This document shows positions 17,568 to 26,520 of a DNA stretch of 64,000 bases, one piece after another; position 1 is the stretch's first letter, and each line of letters begins with the position of its first letter. Source of the DNA: CAVRXQ01 sp963838845 (GTDB lineage: Bacteria; Actinomycetota; Acidimicrobiia; Acidimicrobiales; Bog-793); NCBI GenBank assembly GCA_963838845.1, contig CAWISR010000003.1, positions 1,302,001 through 1,366,000 on the forward strand. Reading direction: 5' to 3'. The notes beneath the pieces were generated by a model. The model was not told where the DNA came from. It saw nothing but the letters and a program-made list of their open reading frames with translations, and did no database searches. Position numbers and translations under genes: made by a program.

Positions 17568-18569
17568 CTATCCGCGGCCTATCCGCGGCGCGTCCGGTGA
17601 TCGGCGCTGTCGGCGGCGGTCGGTTGAGGGGTCCGGTGAGGTACTGACGGGTTTGGTCGCACTTGCATCTCGTCCAGGGCGCGCGAGAAATGTGCTGACA
17701 ACTACGAGAAGTCCGCCGAGTACCAGACCAAGCGTGAGCTTCTCATCGAGAAACACGGCTGCGGTCGCGACCGCGATCACCGGTACGAGGAAAACGTACG
17801 TTGAGGTAACTCCGACCGATCCATTGTCGAGAAGGAAGAGCCAGATGAGCCATCCGGCGCCCGTAGCGATCGCAGAATAGATGAGTGCTCCGATGAACTC
17901 GGGTGTAATTCGAAGAGATGTCCAGTGCTCGTAGAACGACGCGACGAAGAGCGTCGCAACTGCACCGAGGCCGAATTGTGCGCTGATGAGGGACGCGCTC
18001 GGTATTGACGAGCCGTACTTCTTGATAAAGACCGTTCCCAGGGACCAGAGAATGCCTGCCAGAAAGCCAAGTATGAGACCAATAATCGATACTTTCAGTG
18101 AACGCTCGGCGGTGAAGCTCAGCACGACGATCCCCGCAAAGCCAACCACGATCGCAACGGCTTGAAGCGTTGTGGGCTTCTCACGTAGGTAGGCCCAGGC
18201 GACAAGAGCGGCTAGCGGAGGTTCGATGTAAACCAGCAGCGACGCGAGTCCAGCCTCGAGGTAGTGAATTGCAATAGTCGAGGCAACGAGAGTGCCGACG
18301 TTGAGAATCGTGGATAAGCACACGATCCACCAGGTCGTTCGCCATTGGGGCTTTTCCCTCCAAAAGAGGGCGACAGTGCCGATGGCAACAGAGTTAAGTG
18401 CGAATCTCAACCCAGCAAAGAGAGCGGGTGGGCAATACCGCAGCGCGATTTGCGAAGTCGGAAACGACGTCCCCCACAGCACGACGAGGAAAAGTACGGA
18501 GCTACCAAGCTGCCATTTATGGAATCGAATCGAGCGAATGGCAACGGTGTTCGCAGGGGTGAATGTCAT
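17568..18569 (-). CDS. EamA/DMT-family permease
   Basis: Inner-membrane drug/metabolite transporter superfamily protein, 333 residues, with two EamA repeats and about ten hydrophobic helices. The first begins with LGSSVLFLVVLWGTSFPTSQ and carries the typical W-G-x-x-F/P start; the second begins GLILGFLAGILWSLGTVF. Such carriers usually export amino acids or metabolites. The last 40 residues (after STFLARPGRD) are polar, Ser/Arg/Asp-rich and look like a disordered tail not usual for the family. Upstream on the same strand lies the enoyl-CoA hydratase, 48 bases away. Substrate unknown. Confidence 0.85.
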   Translation of the reverse strand: MTFTPANTVAIRSIRFHKWQLGSSVLFLVVLWGTSFPTSQIALRYCPPALFAGLRFALNSVAIGTVALFWREKPQWRTTWWIVCLSTILNVGTLVASTIAIHYLEAGLASLLVYIEPPLAALVAWAYLREKPTTLQAVAIVVGFAGIVVLSFTAERSLKVSIIGLILGFLAGILWSLGTVFIKKYGSSIPSASLISAQFGLGAVATLFVASFYEHWTSLRITPEFIGALIYSAIATGAGWLIWLFLLDNGSVGVTSTYVFLVPVIAVATAAVFLDEKLTLGLVLGGLLVVVSTFLARPGRDASATKPVSTSPDPSTDRRRQRRSPDAPRIGRG

Positions 18570-18617
18570 TCAGCGCCAGACTTCCGAGCAAAGCCCGAGG
18601 GCTCGCGAACACGAACT

Positions 18618-19385
18618 CTATTCCTGAGGGTCGGACCGCTGGCCGCCCAAGAAGTCGGTCATTCGACGCTCTCGCTCTGGGTCGTTATACGCGACGACGC
18701 TCGCGAGACGTTCCAACAGGAATCCGGCTGGACTGATGGGACTCGCCGCGAAGCGGAGAACTTCACGTGCGAGCCGAACCGCGACTCGTCCGTTTTCGGA
18801 GATATCAGCCAGCAGGCGAAACGCAACCCCACGTACCTCGCCCGGTGCACAAACGCGATTCACGAGGCCAATCCTCAGCGCCTCGTCCGCAGAAATGGAC
18901 CGACCTGTCACGATCATCTCAAGCGCGCGTCCGTAACCGACCAGCCTCGTCAGTCGTTGAGTCCCGCCAGCACCGGGAAGAATTCCGAGCTTCACCTCAG
19001 GTTGACCGAATACCGCGTGTTCACTCGCGACACGAAAATCGCACGCCAGCGCTAACTCCAAGCCGCCTCCCAGCGCATGCCCATTCATCGCGGCCACAGT
19101 TGGGACTGACATATCTTCAAGCCGCGCGGCGACCCGTTGGCTCCGTCCCGACAGGTTCTCATTTGGATCTCGATTCGCGAGCTCTCTGATGTCCGAACCC
19201 GAGATGAAGACTCGATCGCCCTTGCCGGCTATCACGACTCCGATAATTTGCCGATCGGCATCCAGTTCTTCGATCGCACTTTCGATCGCCTCCCACGTCG
19301 CGGTGTTGAGAGCGTTCGCCTTGTCCTCGCGGTCAACCTCGATGACCCCGATCCGGTCCTGAATCTCCACTCGAAGCACGGTCAC
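18618..19385 (-). CDS. Enoyl-CoA hydratase/isomerase (crotonase family)
   Basis: Protein of 255 residues that hydrates or isomerises an enoyl-CoA in the cytoplasm. The oxyanion-hole segments are FISGSDIREL and MNGHALGGGLELALACD. The acid/base Glu positions are occupied (GGGLELA and FGQPEVKLGILPGAGG), as in true hydratases. It complements the two acyl-CoA dehydrogenases and two CoA-transferases between 10.7 and 16.3 kb, which together would run the first half of a beta-oxidation-like sequence; no thiolase is in the window. Start ATG at 19385. Confidence 0.88.
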   Translation of the reverse strand: MTVLRVEIQDRIGVIEVDREDKANALNTATWEAIESAIEELDADRQIIGVVIAGKGDRVFISGSDIRELANRDPNENLSGRSQRVAARLEDMSVPTVAAMNGHALGGGLELALACDFRVASEHAVFGQPEVKLGILPGAGGTQRLTRLVGYGRALEMIVTGRSISADEALRIGLVNRVCAPGEVRGVAFRLLADISENGRVAVRLAREVLRFAASPISPAGFLLERLASVVAYNDPERERRMTDFLGGQRSDPQE

Positions 19386-19553
19386 TCACTCATCGCAACG
19401 CTCGGGCCGAAGGGCGCCGATCTTGGGGAGCATGTCGCGAGCCACGCCGCCAGCATCGACTGGTGGCTCACCTGGCGGTGGGAATTGCATGCAAGCGTGA
19501 AGTGTCGTGTATGTACGCCGAGACTCCGAATCCCACATCTGCGAACGCGGACA

Positions 19554-20453
19554 CTAACAGTTGCAACGAATCGCGAAATCGCGCTCGCGCCCTTGCAACG
19601 AGCTGCCGAGTCTCGCATGCTGACCGATGTGCTGCGCGACGGTCGCACGGATCTCTCCGTCAAGTCGGTACAAGTTGTCGACTTGCGCTTCCCATCCGCG
19701 GTCGTTTTGCTCCGACCAACTCTGCGGCAGCCGACGAAGTTGCCATTCCGGCCACTTATTTGCCGCCATCTGGAGTGCGTGACGAAGGATCTCGCGCTGT
19801 TGGTCAGGCCGATTTGGGCGGCCGCACGGGCAACCGAGCGGGAAGTCCAGGAACTGTGCCCGGGGTGGCTTTAGCGCGATCAGGTGGCTGCGGAGGGTGC
19901 CGACTGTCGTCGTCGCCAGGCCCCGAGCCTCGATCGCACGCGCGAGTACTCCAGCGGCGATGTGGCATTGGGGACAGAAGGGAAGCACGAGCACAAGGTC
20001 GACGCGCATCGACGTGAAATCACCGACGATAGAAGGAGCGACTTCGAGCGCGAGCTCGTCGTAGCGAGTGATCGAACCGACCATGGAGACAGCGGCCTCA
20101 GCCACTCCGCCGATCGTGCCCGCATCCTCCAGCTCGAGAAGACGGTCGAGGGGATACGCGACGTTGGGATCTGCTTCTGCAAACACTCGGACCGGCGTTC
20201 TGTGTGCGATGAGCACATCTCCGGTCGGTCGCCCGCGCGGCAGGAGCCGATAACTGGTGTCTTCCGTCTCTCCAAGTCTCTCTTGGTCGGGAAAGTAGGC
20301 GCCGCATGTCGTCACGATCCCGATCGTTGCTTGTTCGAGCGGAACCGTGAGCGGAACGAGTCCCGGCGGGTCGAACCGGGGGAGCGGCGTCGGAGGGAGA
20401 TGCAGGATCTCAGTCCGGACGCGCTCGAAGTCGTACGCTTGCTCGGCGACCAT
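19554..20453 (-). CDS. Glycine/sarcosine/betaine reductase selenoprotein-B-like protein, Cys form
   Basis: Protein of 299 residues that resembles the GrdB/PrdB-like family. The blocks IGIVTTCGAYFPDQE, TSYRLLPRGRPTGDVLIAH, DPNVAYPLDRLLELEDAGTIG and VLVLPFCPQCHIAAGVLARAIE follow the family order. At the redox site, selenocysteine is replaced by Cys (CPQC), and no in-frame TGA is needed. True GrdB acts in anaerobic amino acid reduction, but aerobic genomes carry many such Cys homologues of unknown role. It also has extra Cys clusters (PLGCPCG, C-terminal CNC), suggesting metal binding or redox function. Start GTG or ATG near 20453; it is divergent from 20595. Confidence 0.6.
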   Translation of the reverse strand: MVAEQAYDFERVRTEILHLPPTPLPRFDPPGLVPLTVPLEQATIGIVTTCGAYFPDQERLGETEDTSYRLLPRGRPTGDVLIAHRTPVRVFAEADPNVAYPLDRLLELEDAGTIGGVAEAAVSMVGSITRYDELALEVAPSIVGDFTSMRVDLVLVLPFCPQCHIAAGVLARAIEARGLATTTVGTLRSHLIALKPPRAQFLDFPLGCPCGRPNRPDQQREILRHALQMAANKWPEWQLRRLPQSWSEQNDRGWEAQVDNLYRLDGEIRATVAQHIGQHARLGSSLQGRERDFAIRCNC

Positions 20454-20594
20454 CGCGCGCGAGCGTACTGATTCGATACACGGCTTGGACGATCGGCCGT
20501 CGTTGGTCCGCTCTCCGAAGTGTCATGAAAGCGGCGTATACGCTGAGCCCGAAGTCACCCAAGACGGATGCTGTCTCTCGCCGGAGGAGTGCGC

Positions 20595-21338
20595 ATGAGT
20601 GAACTGTTCCCGACGAAGTCGATCGCTGTCGAGGTCATCGCGTGCACCGATCCCGCACGAGAAGGGGAATTCAATTACTGGCACGACAAGAAGCGGATTC
20701 CTTACCTGAGGAGTGCCCCAGGCATTGTCGACGTGTACCGCTACCGCGACGTGAAGCCTCGCCTCGGCGAGGAGTTCAAGCGCTTTACCGCGGCCTCCGG
20801 GGAGTTCACTCGGTATCTCACGGTCTACCGCATCAATGACCCCGATCCTTGGGGGGTTTTGCAGAGTCTCAAGCAAGCCGAGACCCGAGATGGAGGGTTG
20901 ATGGACTGCGCCGCAGTTCAGGATCTGACGGTGTGGGACTTTGTCGCCACCCGGAGAACCATCAGGGCAATGGATCGACCTGAGACGCATCTCCCCGACG
21001 GAATGCCAGAGGCTCTGCTTCTCTACTACTCGAACCACGATCCGGTTCGGAAGGTCGACCACGACGACTGGTGGCTATACACCCACGCTCACGACCTGCT
21101 CGAAACCCCGGGCCTCGTCCAGTGCTCGAGGTATCACACCCTCAATCCGAACCCGGCAGACAAAGAGGCAAAGATCCTCAACGTCTACGAGATCGATGCG
21201 GACGATCCGGATGCGGTGCTGCTCCGTATTCTCCAGGACGATCGCGACGTTCGCCGACCCCAGGGTCGCTTCAGCAGCTTCAGCCGCGAAGGGGACTGGC
21301 ACGGCACCGGTCTTTACCGCCACTGGGACCTGATGTAA
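20595..21338 (+). CDS. Hypothetical protein with duplicated dimeric alpha/beta-barrel domain
   Basis: Protein of 247 residues, family not named with certainty. Two halves look alike. In the first, an acidic turn leads to FNYWHDKKRIPYLRSAPGIVDVYRYR. In the second, DHDDWWLYTHAHDLLETPGLVQCSRYH has the same Trp-His-x(n)-Pro-Gly-aromatic spacing. This resembles EthD/YCII-like dimeric alpha/beta barrels, which bind small organic ligands or take part in aromatic catabolism. ATG at 20595 is chosen because GGAGGA is 5 bases upstream; the upstream TTG/CTG frame from 20568 lacks this. It precedes the ABC importer operon by about 240 bases. Confidence 0.6.
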   Translation: MSELFPTKSIAVEVIACTDPAREGEFNYWHDKKRIPYLRSAPGIVDVYRYRDVKPRLGEEFKRFTAASGEFTRYLTVYRINDPDPWGVLQSLKQAETRDGGLMDCAAVQDLTVWDFVATRRTIRAMDRPETHLPDGMPEALLLYYSNHDPVRKVDHDDWWLYTHAHDLLETPGLVQCSRYHTLNPNPADKEAKILNVYEIDADDPDAVLLRILQDDRDVRRPQGRFSSFSREGDWHGTGLYRHWDLM

Positions 21339-21455
21339 GCGAGCGGCCCGCCGGTTCAACTGCGAGATCCGAATCCGGCACGATCAGCTCTTTTCCACGA
21401 CTGAATTTCGCGCGCAAGAGCACGACACGCGCGCAAACCAGCTAGCGCACCCTGC

Positions 21456-21512
21456 TTGCGCCACCTTTCCCCTCCGTCTATGGTGTCCCGTATCTCGGTC
21501 CACGTTGTCCCG
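21456..21512 (+). promoter_or_regulatory. Promoter with two-part operator (site C) for the LIV-type importer operon
   Basis: TTGCGC (21456-21461), 17-base spacer, TATGGT (21479-21484) form a plausible promoter about 90 bases before the binding-protein gene. GTGTCCCG (21483-21490) overlaps the -10 element and TTGTCCCG (21505-21512) follows exactly 22 bases later. The same spaced pair occurs at 32433-32462 (minus) and 40309-40338 (plus), so it is probably bound by one regulator, most simply the IclR-family protein at 39474-40287. Confidence 0.6.
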
Positions 21513-21580
21513 AAAGCGGACAGGCCGACCGTCTGAGCAGTAGGTAGGCGCCTGGAATCATCACTGAGTGGAGGGGGGAG

Positions 21581-22912
21581 ATGTCTTTGTCACATCACGC
21601 GAGACGTTGGGTACTGGTATCAGTTCTCGCCGCCGGGCTGATCGTCGCCAGCTCGACGGCAGCCTCGGCGTCATCGAATTCATCGGCGAACGTACGCGGC
21701 AAAACCGGGAAGAGCAGCTCAAAGCTCGTCGAAGCTGTCATCACAGCATTCACCGGCCCCGAATCCTTCATCGGAGGTGTGCTAACCGCGGGCGCCTATC
21801 CGGCGGTATACGCGATCAATAAAGCCGGCGGTGTCCTCGGTCACGACTTCACGGTGACAACCGTGGACACGCGCGGCGACCCTGCAGACGCGCTTCCTCT
21901 GGTTGAGCGATTCCTCTCAACCGCGACCAATCTCGTCGGCGTCTGCGGAACAGACGGCGCGACGGCTAACCAGTTGCTTCCTCTCTTCAACGAGCACAAG
22001 CTCACGATGATTTCCGACGTGGGATCGTCGAACTTCGATCACACGCACCTCCAGTACTTCTGGCGGCTTGTCTCGCCCGATCCGGCAAACGGACTCGCGA
22101 TGGCAGAGTGGGCGAAGGCGAAGGGTTACAAGCGGGTGGCGTTGGTGTTCGGCACCGACACGACCGCGCAAGGGGACCTACCGGGCATCGAATACGGCGT
22201 CAAGCATCTCGGCTTGGATGTTGTCGCGAACCTCAGCCTGACCCCAGATCAACCCTCTTACCAATCCGATGCGGCAACTCTCCTAGCTGGCCACCCGCAG
22301 GCGATCTTCACCGAAGAGGACGCCACGACGGCCGGCACCTTCTTCGGTGACGTGGCGCAGCTCGGGACCGTTCCGCCGATCATCGGCGACTCAGGAACGA
22401 TCGAGAACGGGTGGTTGAGCGCAGTCTCCGCGGCGATCGGGACCTCGACGTTCACTGCCGACTACACCGGCCTTACTCCCGCGCCAGCGAAGACGACACC
22501 TGCACATGCCGAGTGGGTCAGTGCCGTCAAGGGCGCTGCTTCGCACGTGCTGAAGCCGGCGAATCAGTGGTTTAACGAGCCGTACGCTGAGGCTGAATAC
22601 GACGGCCTGATCATGCAGGCGCTCGCGATGATCGAGTCGAAGAGCACCAACCCGACCGTGTTCAACAAATACATTGAGTCGGTGAGCGAGCCCGGCCCGG
22701 GCAAAGTGACGGTCTACAACTTTGCCGCCGGGAAGGCAGCGCTCCTTGCCGGCAAGAAGATCCGGTACGTCGGCGTGTCGGGACCGATTTCGTTCAACCA
22801 ATGGCACAACTACTACGGCAACCAAGCGGCGGTACGGTTCCCGCAGGCCTCGTTGTCGAGTGAAAAGGTCGTCGGGACCGTTCAGGCGAAGACGATCGAA
22901 GCGGCGGGCTAG
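21581..22912 (+). CDS. ABC importer periplasmic/lipid-anchored binding protein, branched-chain amino acid (LivK) type
   Basis: Secreted substrate-binding protein of 443 residues. The signal peptide has basic residues (SHHARRW), a hydrophobic core (VLVSVLAAGLIV) and a small-residue cleavage area (ASSTAASASS). It lacks a lipobox Cys, so it is exported but not obviously a lipoprotein. The body has the type I binding fold pattern: AGAYPAVYAINKAGGVLG, VGVCGTDGATANQLLP and RVALVFGTDTTAQGDL. It delivers an unknown acid or amino acid to the permeases encoded just after. The start has GGAGGGGGGAG upstream. A shared two-part operator lies at its promoter. It heads the operon livF-H-M-G and a DapA-like gene. 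Confidence 0.9.
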   Translation: MSLSHHARRWVLVSVLAAGLIVASSTAASASSNSSANVRGKTGKSSSKLVEAVITAFTGPESFIGGVLTAGAYPAVYAINKAGGVLGHDFTVTTVDTRGDPADALPLVERFLSTATNLVGVCGTDGATANQLLPLFNEHKLTMISDVGSSNFDHTHLQYFWRLVSPDPANGLAMAEWAKAKGYKRVALVFGTDTTAQGDLPGIEYGVKHLGLDVVANLSLTPDQPSYQSDAATLLAGHPQAIFTEEDATTAGTFFGDVAQLGTVPPIIGDSGTIENGWLSAVSAAIGTSTFTADYTGLTPAPAKTTPAHAEWVSAVKGAASHVLKPANQWFNEPYAEAEYDGLIMQALAMIESKSTNPTVFNKYIESVSEPGPGKVTVYNFAAGKAALLAGKKIRYVGVSGPISFNQWHNYYGNQAAVRFPQASLSSEKVVGTVQAKTIEAAG

Positions 22913-22936
22913 GCGTTCTGTTCGACGTTCAGCCCG
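22905..22936 (+). terminator. Possible attenuating hairpin after the binding-protein gene
   Basis: CGGGCT (22905-22910) pairs with AGCCCG (22931-22936) over a 20-base loop spanning the stop codon, just before the ribosome site of the ATPase gene. Such structures often reduce expression of transporter genes relative to the binding protein. No T-run; low certainty. Confidence 0.25.
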
Positions 22937-22951
22937 GCAGGAGATCCGGTA

Positions 22952-23725
22952 TTGGCGACAACCGACAGCGCTCACCTCGTACGCCCGGACCCGTTGTTGC
23001 GGGCGGACGAGGTGAGCTTCGGATATGGATCGCTGACGATCGTCGATCGGGTCAGCGTCGAAGTCGGGCCGGGCGAGATCGTCGCCCTACTCGGCCCGAA
23101 CGGAGCGGGTAAAAGCACGCTCGTCAAGGGCCTGATCGGACACCTGCCTCTGCTGGGCGGTGCGATCAGGCTCAACGGAATCGACATCAGTACGAAACCG
23201 GCTCCGATGCGCGTGCGAATGGGGTTGGGCTACGTACCGCAAATCAGGGACGTTTTCCCACCTCTATCCGTCTGGGAAAACCTCAGTATGGGCGGTTACC
23301 TGCTGCCGCGCAGCGCCGTTAAAGATCGAGCCGAGGAGGTGCTCGCCTTGTTCCCCTCGCTCGCGAAAAAGCACCGCCGCCGTGCTGGCACGCTGAGCGG
23401 CGGTGAGCGGAAGATGCTGGCGATCGGCCGCGCGCTGATGAATGGTCCTAACCTGCTGATTCTTGACGAGCCGACGTCGAACCTCGCTCCGAGCGTCGTG
23501 CGGGGAGTGCTCGACGAGATCATCGGCCGCCTCGCGGAGGCGGGCCAATCGGTCCTGATGGTTGAGCAGCGCGTCAAGATGACACTTGAGGTCGCGAGCT
23601 TCGGTTACGTAATGGTGCAGGGCAAGGTACGCCTCGCTGGTTCTGCGCGAGAGCTGCAGGCAGCGGAGAGCGAGCTGTCGGATCTCTTTTTCAACGCCGC
23701 GCACGCACCGGCCGCCTTGTCATGA
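22952..23725 (+). CDS. livF: ABC importer ATP-binding protein, LivF type
   Basis: Cytoplasmic ATPase subunit of 257 residues. Walker A is GPNGAGKST, the Q-loop lies in GLGYVPQIRDVFP, the signature is LSGGERK and Walker B is LLILDEPTS. The VPQIRDVFPPLSVWENLSMGGYL stretch is characteristic of LivF rather than LivG. The start is TTG with GGAG about 8 bases upstream. Gene order after the binding protein is F-H-M-G, with permeases next, so this encodes one of the two ATPases of a heteromeric importer powering uptake of the pathway substrate. Confidence 0.92.
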   Translation: MATTDSAHLVRPDPLLRADEVSFGYGSLTIVDRVSVEVGPGEIVALLGPNGAGKSTLVKGLIGHLPLLGGAIRLNGIDISTKPAPMRVRMGLGYVPQIRDVFPPLSVWENLSMGGYLLPRSAVKDRAEEVLALFPSLAKKHRRRAGTLSGGERKMLAIGRALMNGPNLLILDEPTSNLAPSVVRGVLDEIIGRLAEAGQSVLMVEQRVKMTLEVASFGYVMVQGKVRLAGSARELQAAESELSDLFFNAAHAPAALS

Positions 23726-23750
23726 GTACAACCGGCCTCTGGCGGTCGGG

Positions 23751-24641
23751 ATGAACCTCTACTGGGAGGCCATCGGATTCGGAGTCATCGCGGCGTCAAG
23801 CATCGCCCTCGGCGCGATGGGGTTCACGCTCCAGTTCGGCCTCACGAACGTGCTCAACATCGGCTACGGGGCAATCATGAGCCTTGGCGGCATCGTCGCC
23901 TACGTCGTCCACTCGGCCGGGATCTCGATCTGGTTGTGTTTGGTGCTCGGAGGCTTAAGCACGAGCGTCGTTACGCTGATCGTCGCCAAGACCATCCTCC
24001 GCGTCTACGCGCGACGCGGTGCGGCGCTATTTGAGATGGCGATGATCACTTTCGGCGTGGCTCTGATCGTCGAGTATGCGATCGCCGCCATAACCCGGAA
24101 CAACATCTACGCGTTGAACATCGCGATCGAGCACGCGATTGCCCTCGGTCCGCTGCGCTTCACCAAGGTGCAGCTGATACTCGTGATCGTCGCATTCGCC
24201 GTGTTCGGTCTGCTCGATCTCTTCCTGCGCCTCACGAGGCTCGGGGTCGCGCTGCGCGCGACAGCCGTGGACCCCGACTTGGCTCGGGCGTCCGGCATCG
24301 CGACGAATCAGATCGTCACGGCTGCGTGGTTGGTGAGCGGGTTCCTGTGCGGCCTAGCTGGCGGAGTCTTCATGGTCAACATCTTGACGATCAGCGCGTT
24401 CACCGGCGACAGCTTGCTCTCGCTGGTCATTGTTGCCGCTCTGATGGGCACGGCGGGCTCGGTGCGTGGAGCAATGCTTGCCGCGTTGGTGATCGGAATC
24501 GCGACGCAGGTCGTGAGCGTCGCGGGCGCCTCGAGTTACGACACCGCGGTCGCATACGGTTTTCTCGCCCTCGTTCTGCTCGCGCGGCCGAGAACGCTGC
24601 AAGGCGGTCTTGTGACCGAGCGGGCACAGATCACCGTCTAG
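23751..24641 (+). CDS. livH: ABC importer permease, LivH type
   Basis: Integral-membrane permease of 296 residues with about eight hydrophobic segments. The typical N-terminal GAMGFTLQFGLTNVLNIGYGAIM and the EAA-loop region RLTRLGVALRATAVDPDLARASGI mark it as LivH-like. It pairs with LivM (24665) to form the transmembrane channel. Start ATG at 23751, 25 bases after livF. The region MNLYWEAIGFGVIAASSIA is membrane-embedded with no cleavable signal. It is part of the operon beginning at 21581. Confidence 0.92.
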   Translation: MNLYWEAIGFGVIAASSIALGAMGFTLQFGLTNVLNIGYGAIMSLGGIVAYVVHSAGISIWLCLVLGGLSTSVVTLIVAKTILRVYARRGAALFEMAMITFGVALIVEYAIAAITRNNIYALNIAIEHAIALGPLRFTKVQLILVIVAFAVFGLLDLFLRLTRLGVALRATAVDPDLARASGIATNQIVTAAWLVSGFLCGLAGGVFMVNILTISAFTGDSLLSLVIVAALMGTAGSVRGAMLAALVIGIATQVVSVAGASSYDTAVAYGFLALVLLARPRTLQGGLVTERAQITV

Positions 24642-24664
24642 ATCCGATTATGAGCGAATAAAGC

Positions 24665-25645
24665 ATGCAGGACTTCATCTCGATCTCGCTTGTGTACTTG
24701 GGCATCTACGCCCTGTCGACCTTGTCGCTCAACTTGCAGTACGGCTACGCCGGGATCATCAATTTCGGCTGGATCGTGTTCCAGGCAATCGGCGCATACG
24801 TCGCCGCCGTCACCTCGCTCGGCCCCGCCTCACCGAACGGGTTTCAGCACTACATTTTCGGCGCGCGGCTGCCCTTTCCGCTGCCCCTTGTCATGGGCAC
24901 CCTCGCCGGTGCCGCGCTCGCTCTCGTGCTCGGCGGACTAATCCTCACTCGGCGTATCCGGAAAGATTTTCAGGCGATCATCCTGCTCGTCGTCGCCATC
25001 ATCGCCGCGCAGGTGGTGATCGCGTCGGTTGGCATTTTCAACGGAGCGAACGGTCTATCCGGCGTCCCCAAGCCGTTCAACGGCGTTTTCCGCCTTTCCT
25101 ACCATGGGTACCAGTGGTTGTACGTCGGTTGGATGGCCGCGATCTGCCTCGTCGTGTACGTCGGGCTCGAATGGTTGTGTCGGACCTCGTGGGGCCGAGC
25201 ACTGCGGGCGATACGCGAGGACGACGTGCTGGCGGGCTACGCCGGGATCAACATCCAGGCCTTGCGCGTCGTCGTGTTCGTGCTCGGCGGTGCCATCGCG
25301 GGTTTCAGCGGAGCGCTCCTCGTCGAGTTCCTTGGCACCTGGTCGCCGGACGCCTGGAGTTTCGTCGAGACGTTCGTCGTCTTTGTCGCCGTCTACGTTG
25401 GTGGCCGCGGGAACAACTTCGGAGCGATCATCGGCGCCTTGTTGGTGCCCGTCATCTTCGGCACGATGCCATCGTTCCTGCCGCAATTCGGCTACGCGGG
25501 CTTAACCGCCAATCTCGAGTGGATCCTGATCGCTTTGTTGTGGCTGATCACCTTCTACCTACGCCCGGCTGGGATCCTGCCCGAGCGTCGGCACATCGCA
25601 ATCAGGCGTCGCGCGCCTTCGAGAGCGAACGTGCCCACGGGATGA
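24665..25645 (+). CDS. livM: ABC importer permease, LivM type
   Basis: Membrane permease of 326 residues. Hallmarks: SLNLQYGYAGIINFGWIVFQAIGAY, GANGLSGVPKPF, and the cytoplasmic loop SWGRALRAIREDDVLAGYAGIN that contacts the ATPases. About eight to ten membrane segments are visible. Its stop (TGA) overlaps the ATG of the LivG-type ATPase by 4 bases, so the two are translationally coupled. It belongs to the same import system as the genes from 21581 to 26505. Confidence 0.92.
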   Translation: MQDFISISLVYLGIYALSTLSLNLQYGYAGIINFGWIVFQAIGAYVAAVTSLGPASPNGFQHYIFGARLPFPLPLVMGTLAGAALALVLGGLILTRRIRKDFQAIILLVVAIIAAQVVIASVGIFNGANGLSGVPKPFNGVFRLSYHGYQWLYVGWMAAICLVVYVGLEWLCRTSWGRALRAIREDDVLAGYAGINIQALRVVVFVLGGAIAGFSGALLVEFLGTWSPDAWSFVETFVVFVAVYVGGRGNNFGAIIGALLVPVIFGTMPSFLPQFGYAGLTANLEWILIALLWLITFYLRPAGILPERRHIAIRRRAPSRANVPTG

Positions 25646-26505
25646 GCAGGCGAGCGTTGGACAGCACCGACGCGGGCGGCGGTGTCTCTGACACTGTGGT
25701 CGAGGCGTCGCCGGCGCCGCAACAACGTGACGCGTCGCGGCGATTCGTCTCCGACCCGATGGTTCTCGAGGTGGGCGGCTTGCGGGTCACCTTCGGTGGC
25801 GTCCCTGCGGTTGACAGCGTCTCACTCACCGTCGCGCGAGGGGAGATCGTCGGTCTGATCGGACCGAACGGCGCCGGCAAGTCTTCGGTTCTGAACGCTG
25901 TCTCAGGCGACTTGCGTCCTTCCGGGGGCTCGATCCGTTTTGCCGGACGTGACGTGACGAGGCTCCCCGCCCACCGTCGAGCGCGGCTCGGGATGTCGCG
26001 GACCTCCCAGACGGCGCGCGTCTTCGAGGGGCTCACGGCGTTCGAGGGCCTCGTCACTTTCGCCCGTGGGGCCGAAGGAGCGTCGCTTACGCGGACGTTG
26101 CTCCGTCACGGACAACGTTCCGAAGAGGCGGAAGCTTCAGATCGCGCCTGGCAACTCCTCGATCGCCACGGCTTCGCACACATCGCCGACCTGTACGGGC
26201 GCGAGCTGAGCGGCGGTCAACGCCGCTTTGTCGACCTCGCGATGGCGCTGATCAGATCGCCGCAGCTGCTGCTCCTCGACGAACCGATGGTGGGGGTCGC
26301 GGCGGCGATCCTGCCGGGTTTGATGAGCGCACTGCGAGAGGCGGCGCAACGCGGGGTTGGCATCCTCATGGTCGAGCACGCGCTCGACTTGGTCGCCGAG
26401 CTTTGCGACCGGGTCGTCGTCATGGCGTCCGGAAAGGTCATTGTTTCGGGGACCTATGAGGAGATCGCCGAAAACGTCGAAGTGCGACGCGCTTATCTGA
26501 GCTGA
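25642..26505 (+). CDS. livG: ABC importer ATP-binding protein, LivG type
   Basis: ATPase subunit of 287 residues. It begins with about 37 extra polar residues (MSRRALDSTDAGGG...) before the conserved MVLEVGGLRVTFGGVPAVD. Walker A is GPNGAGKSS, the signature is LSGGQRR, and Walker B is LLLLDEPMVG with a H-switch in VEHALDLV. LivG members usually start near the MVLEV segment, so the N-terminal extension is unusual or the true start is internal (a codon for Met lies at the MVLEV position). ATG at 25642 overlaps the livM stop (ATGA), which favours the long form. Upstream portions of the same frame only shadow livM. Confidence 0.9.
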   Translation: MSRRALDSTDAGGGVSDTVVEASPAPQQRDASRRFVSDPMVLEVGGLRVTFGGVPAVDSVSLTVARGEIVGLIGPNGAGKSSVLNAVSGDLRPSGGSIRFAGRDVTRLPAHRRARLGMSRTSQTARVFEGLTAFEGLVTFARGAEGASLTRTLLRHGQRSEEAEASDRAWQLLDRHGFAHIADLYGRELSGGQRRFVDLAMALIRSPQLLLLDEPMVGVAAAILPGLMSALREAAQRGVGILMVEHALDLVAELCDRVVVMASGKVIVSGTYEEIAENVEVRRAYLS

Positions 26506-26520
26506 CGACAAAAGGACCCT

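Noticed and set aside
19797..20000. Selenocysteine insertion in the GrdB-like gene
   Set aside because: The redox position is encoded by ordinary Cys codons (CPQC); no in-frame TGA is present.
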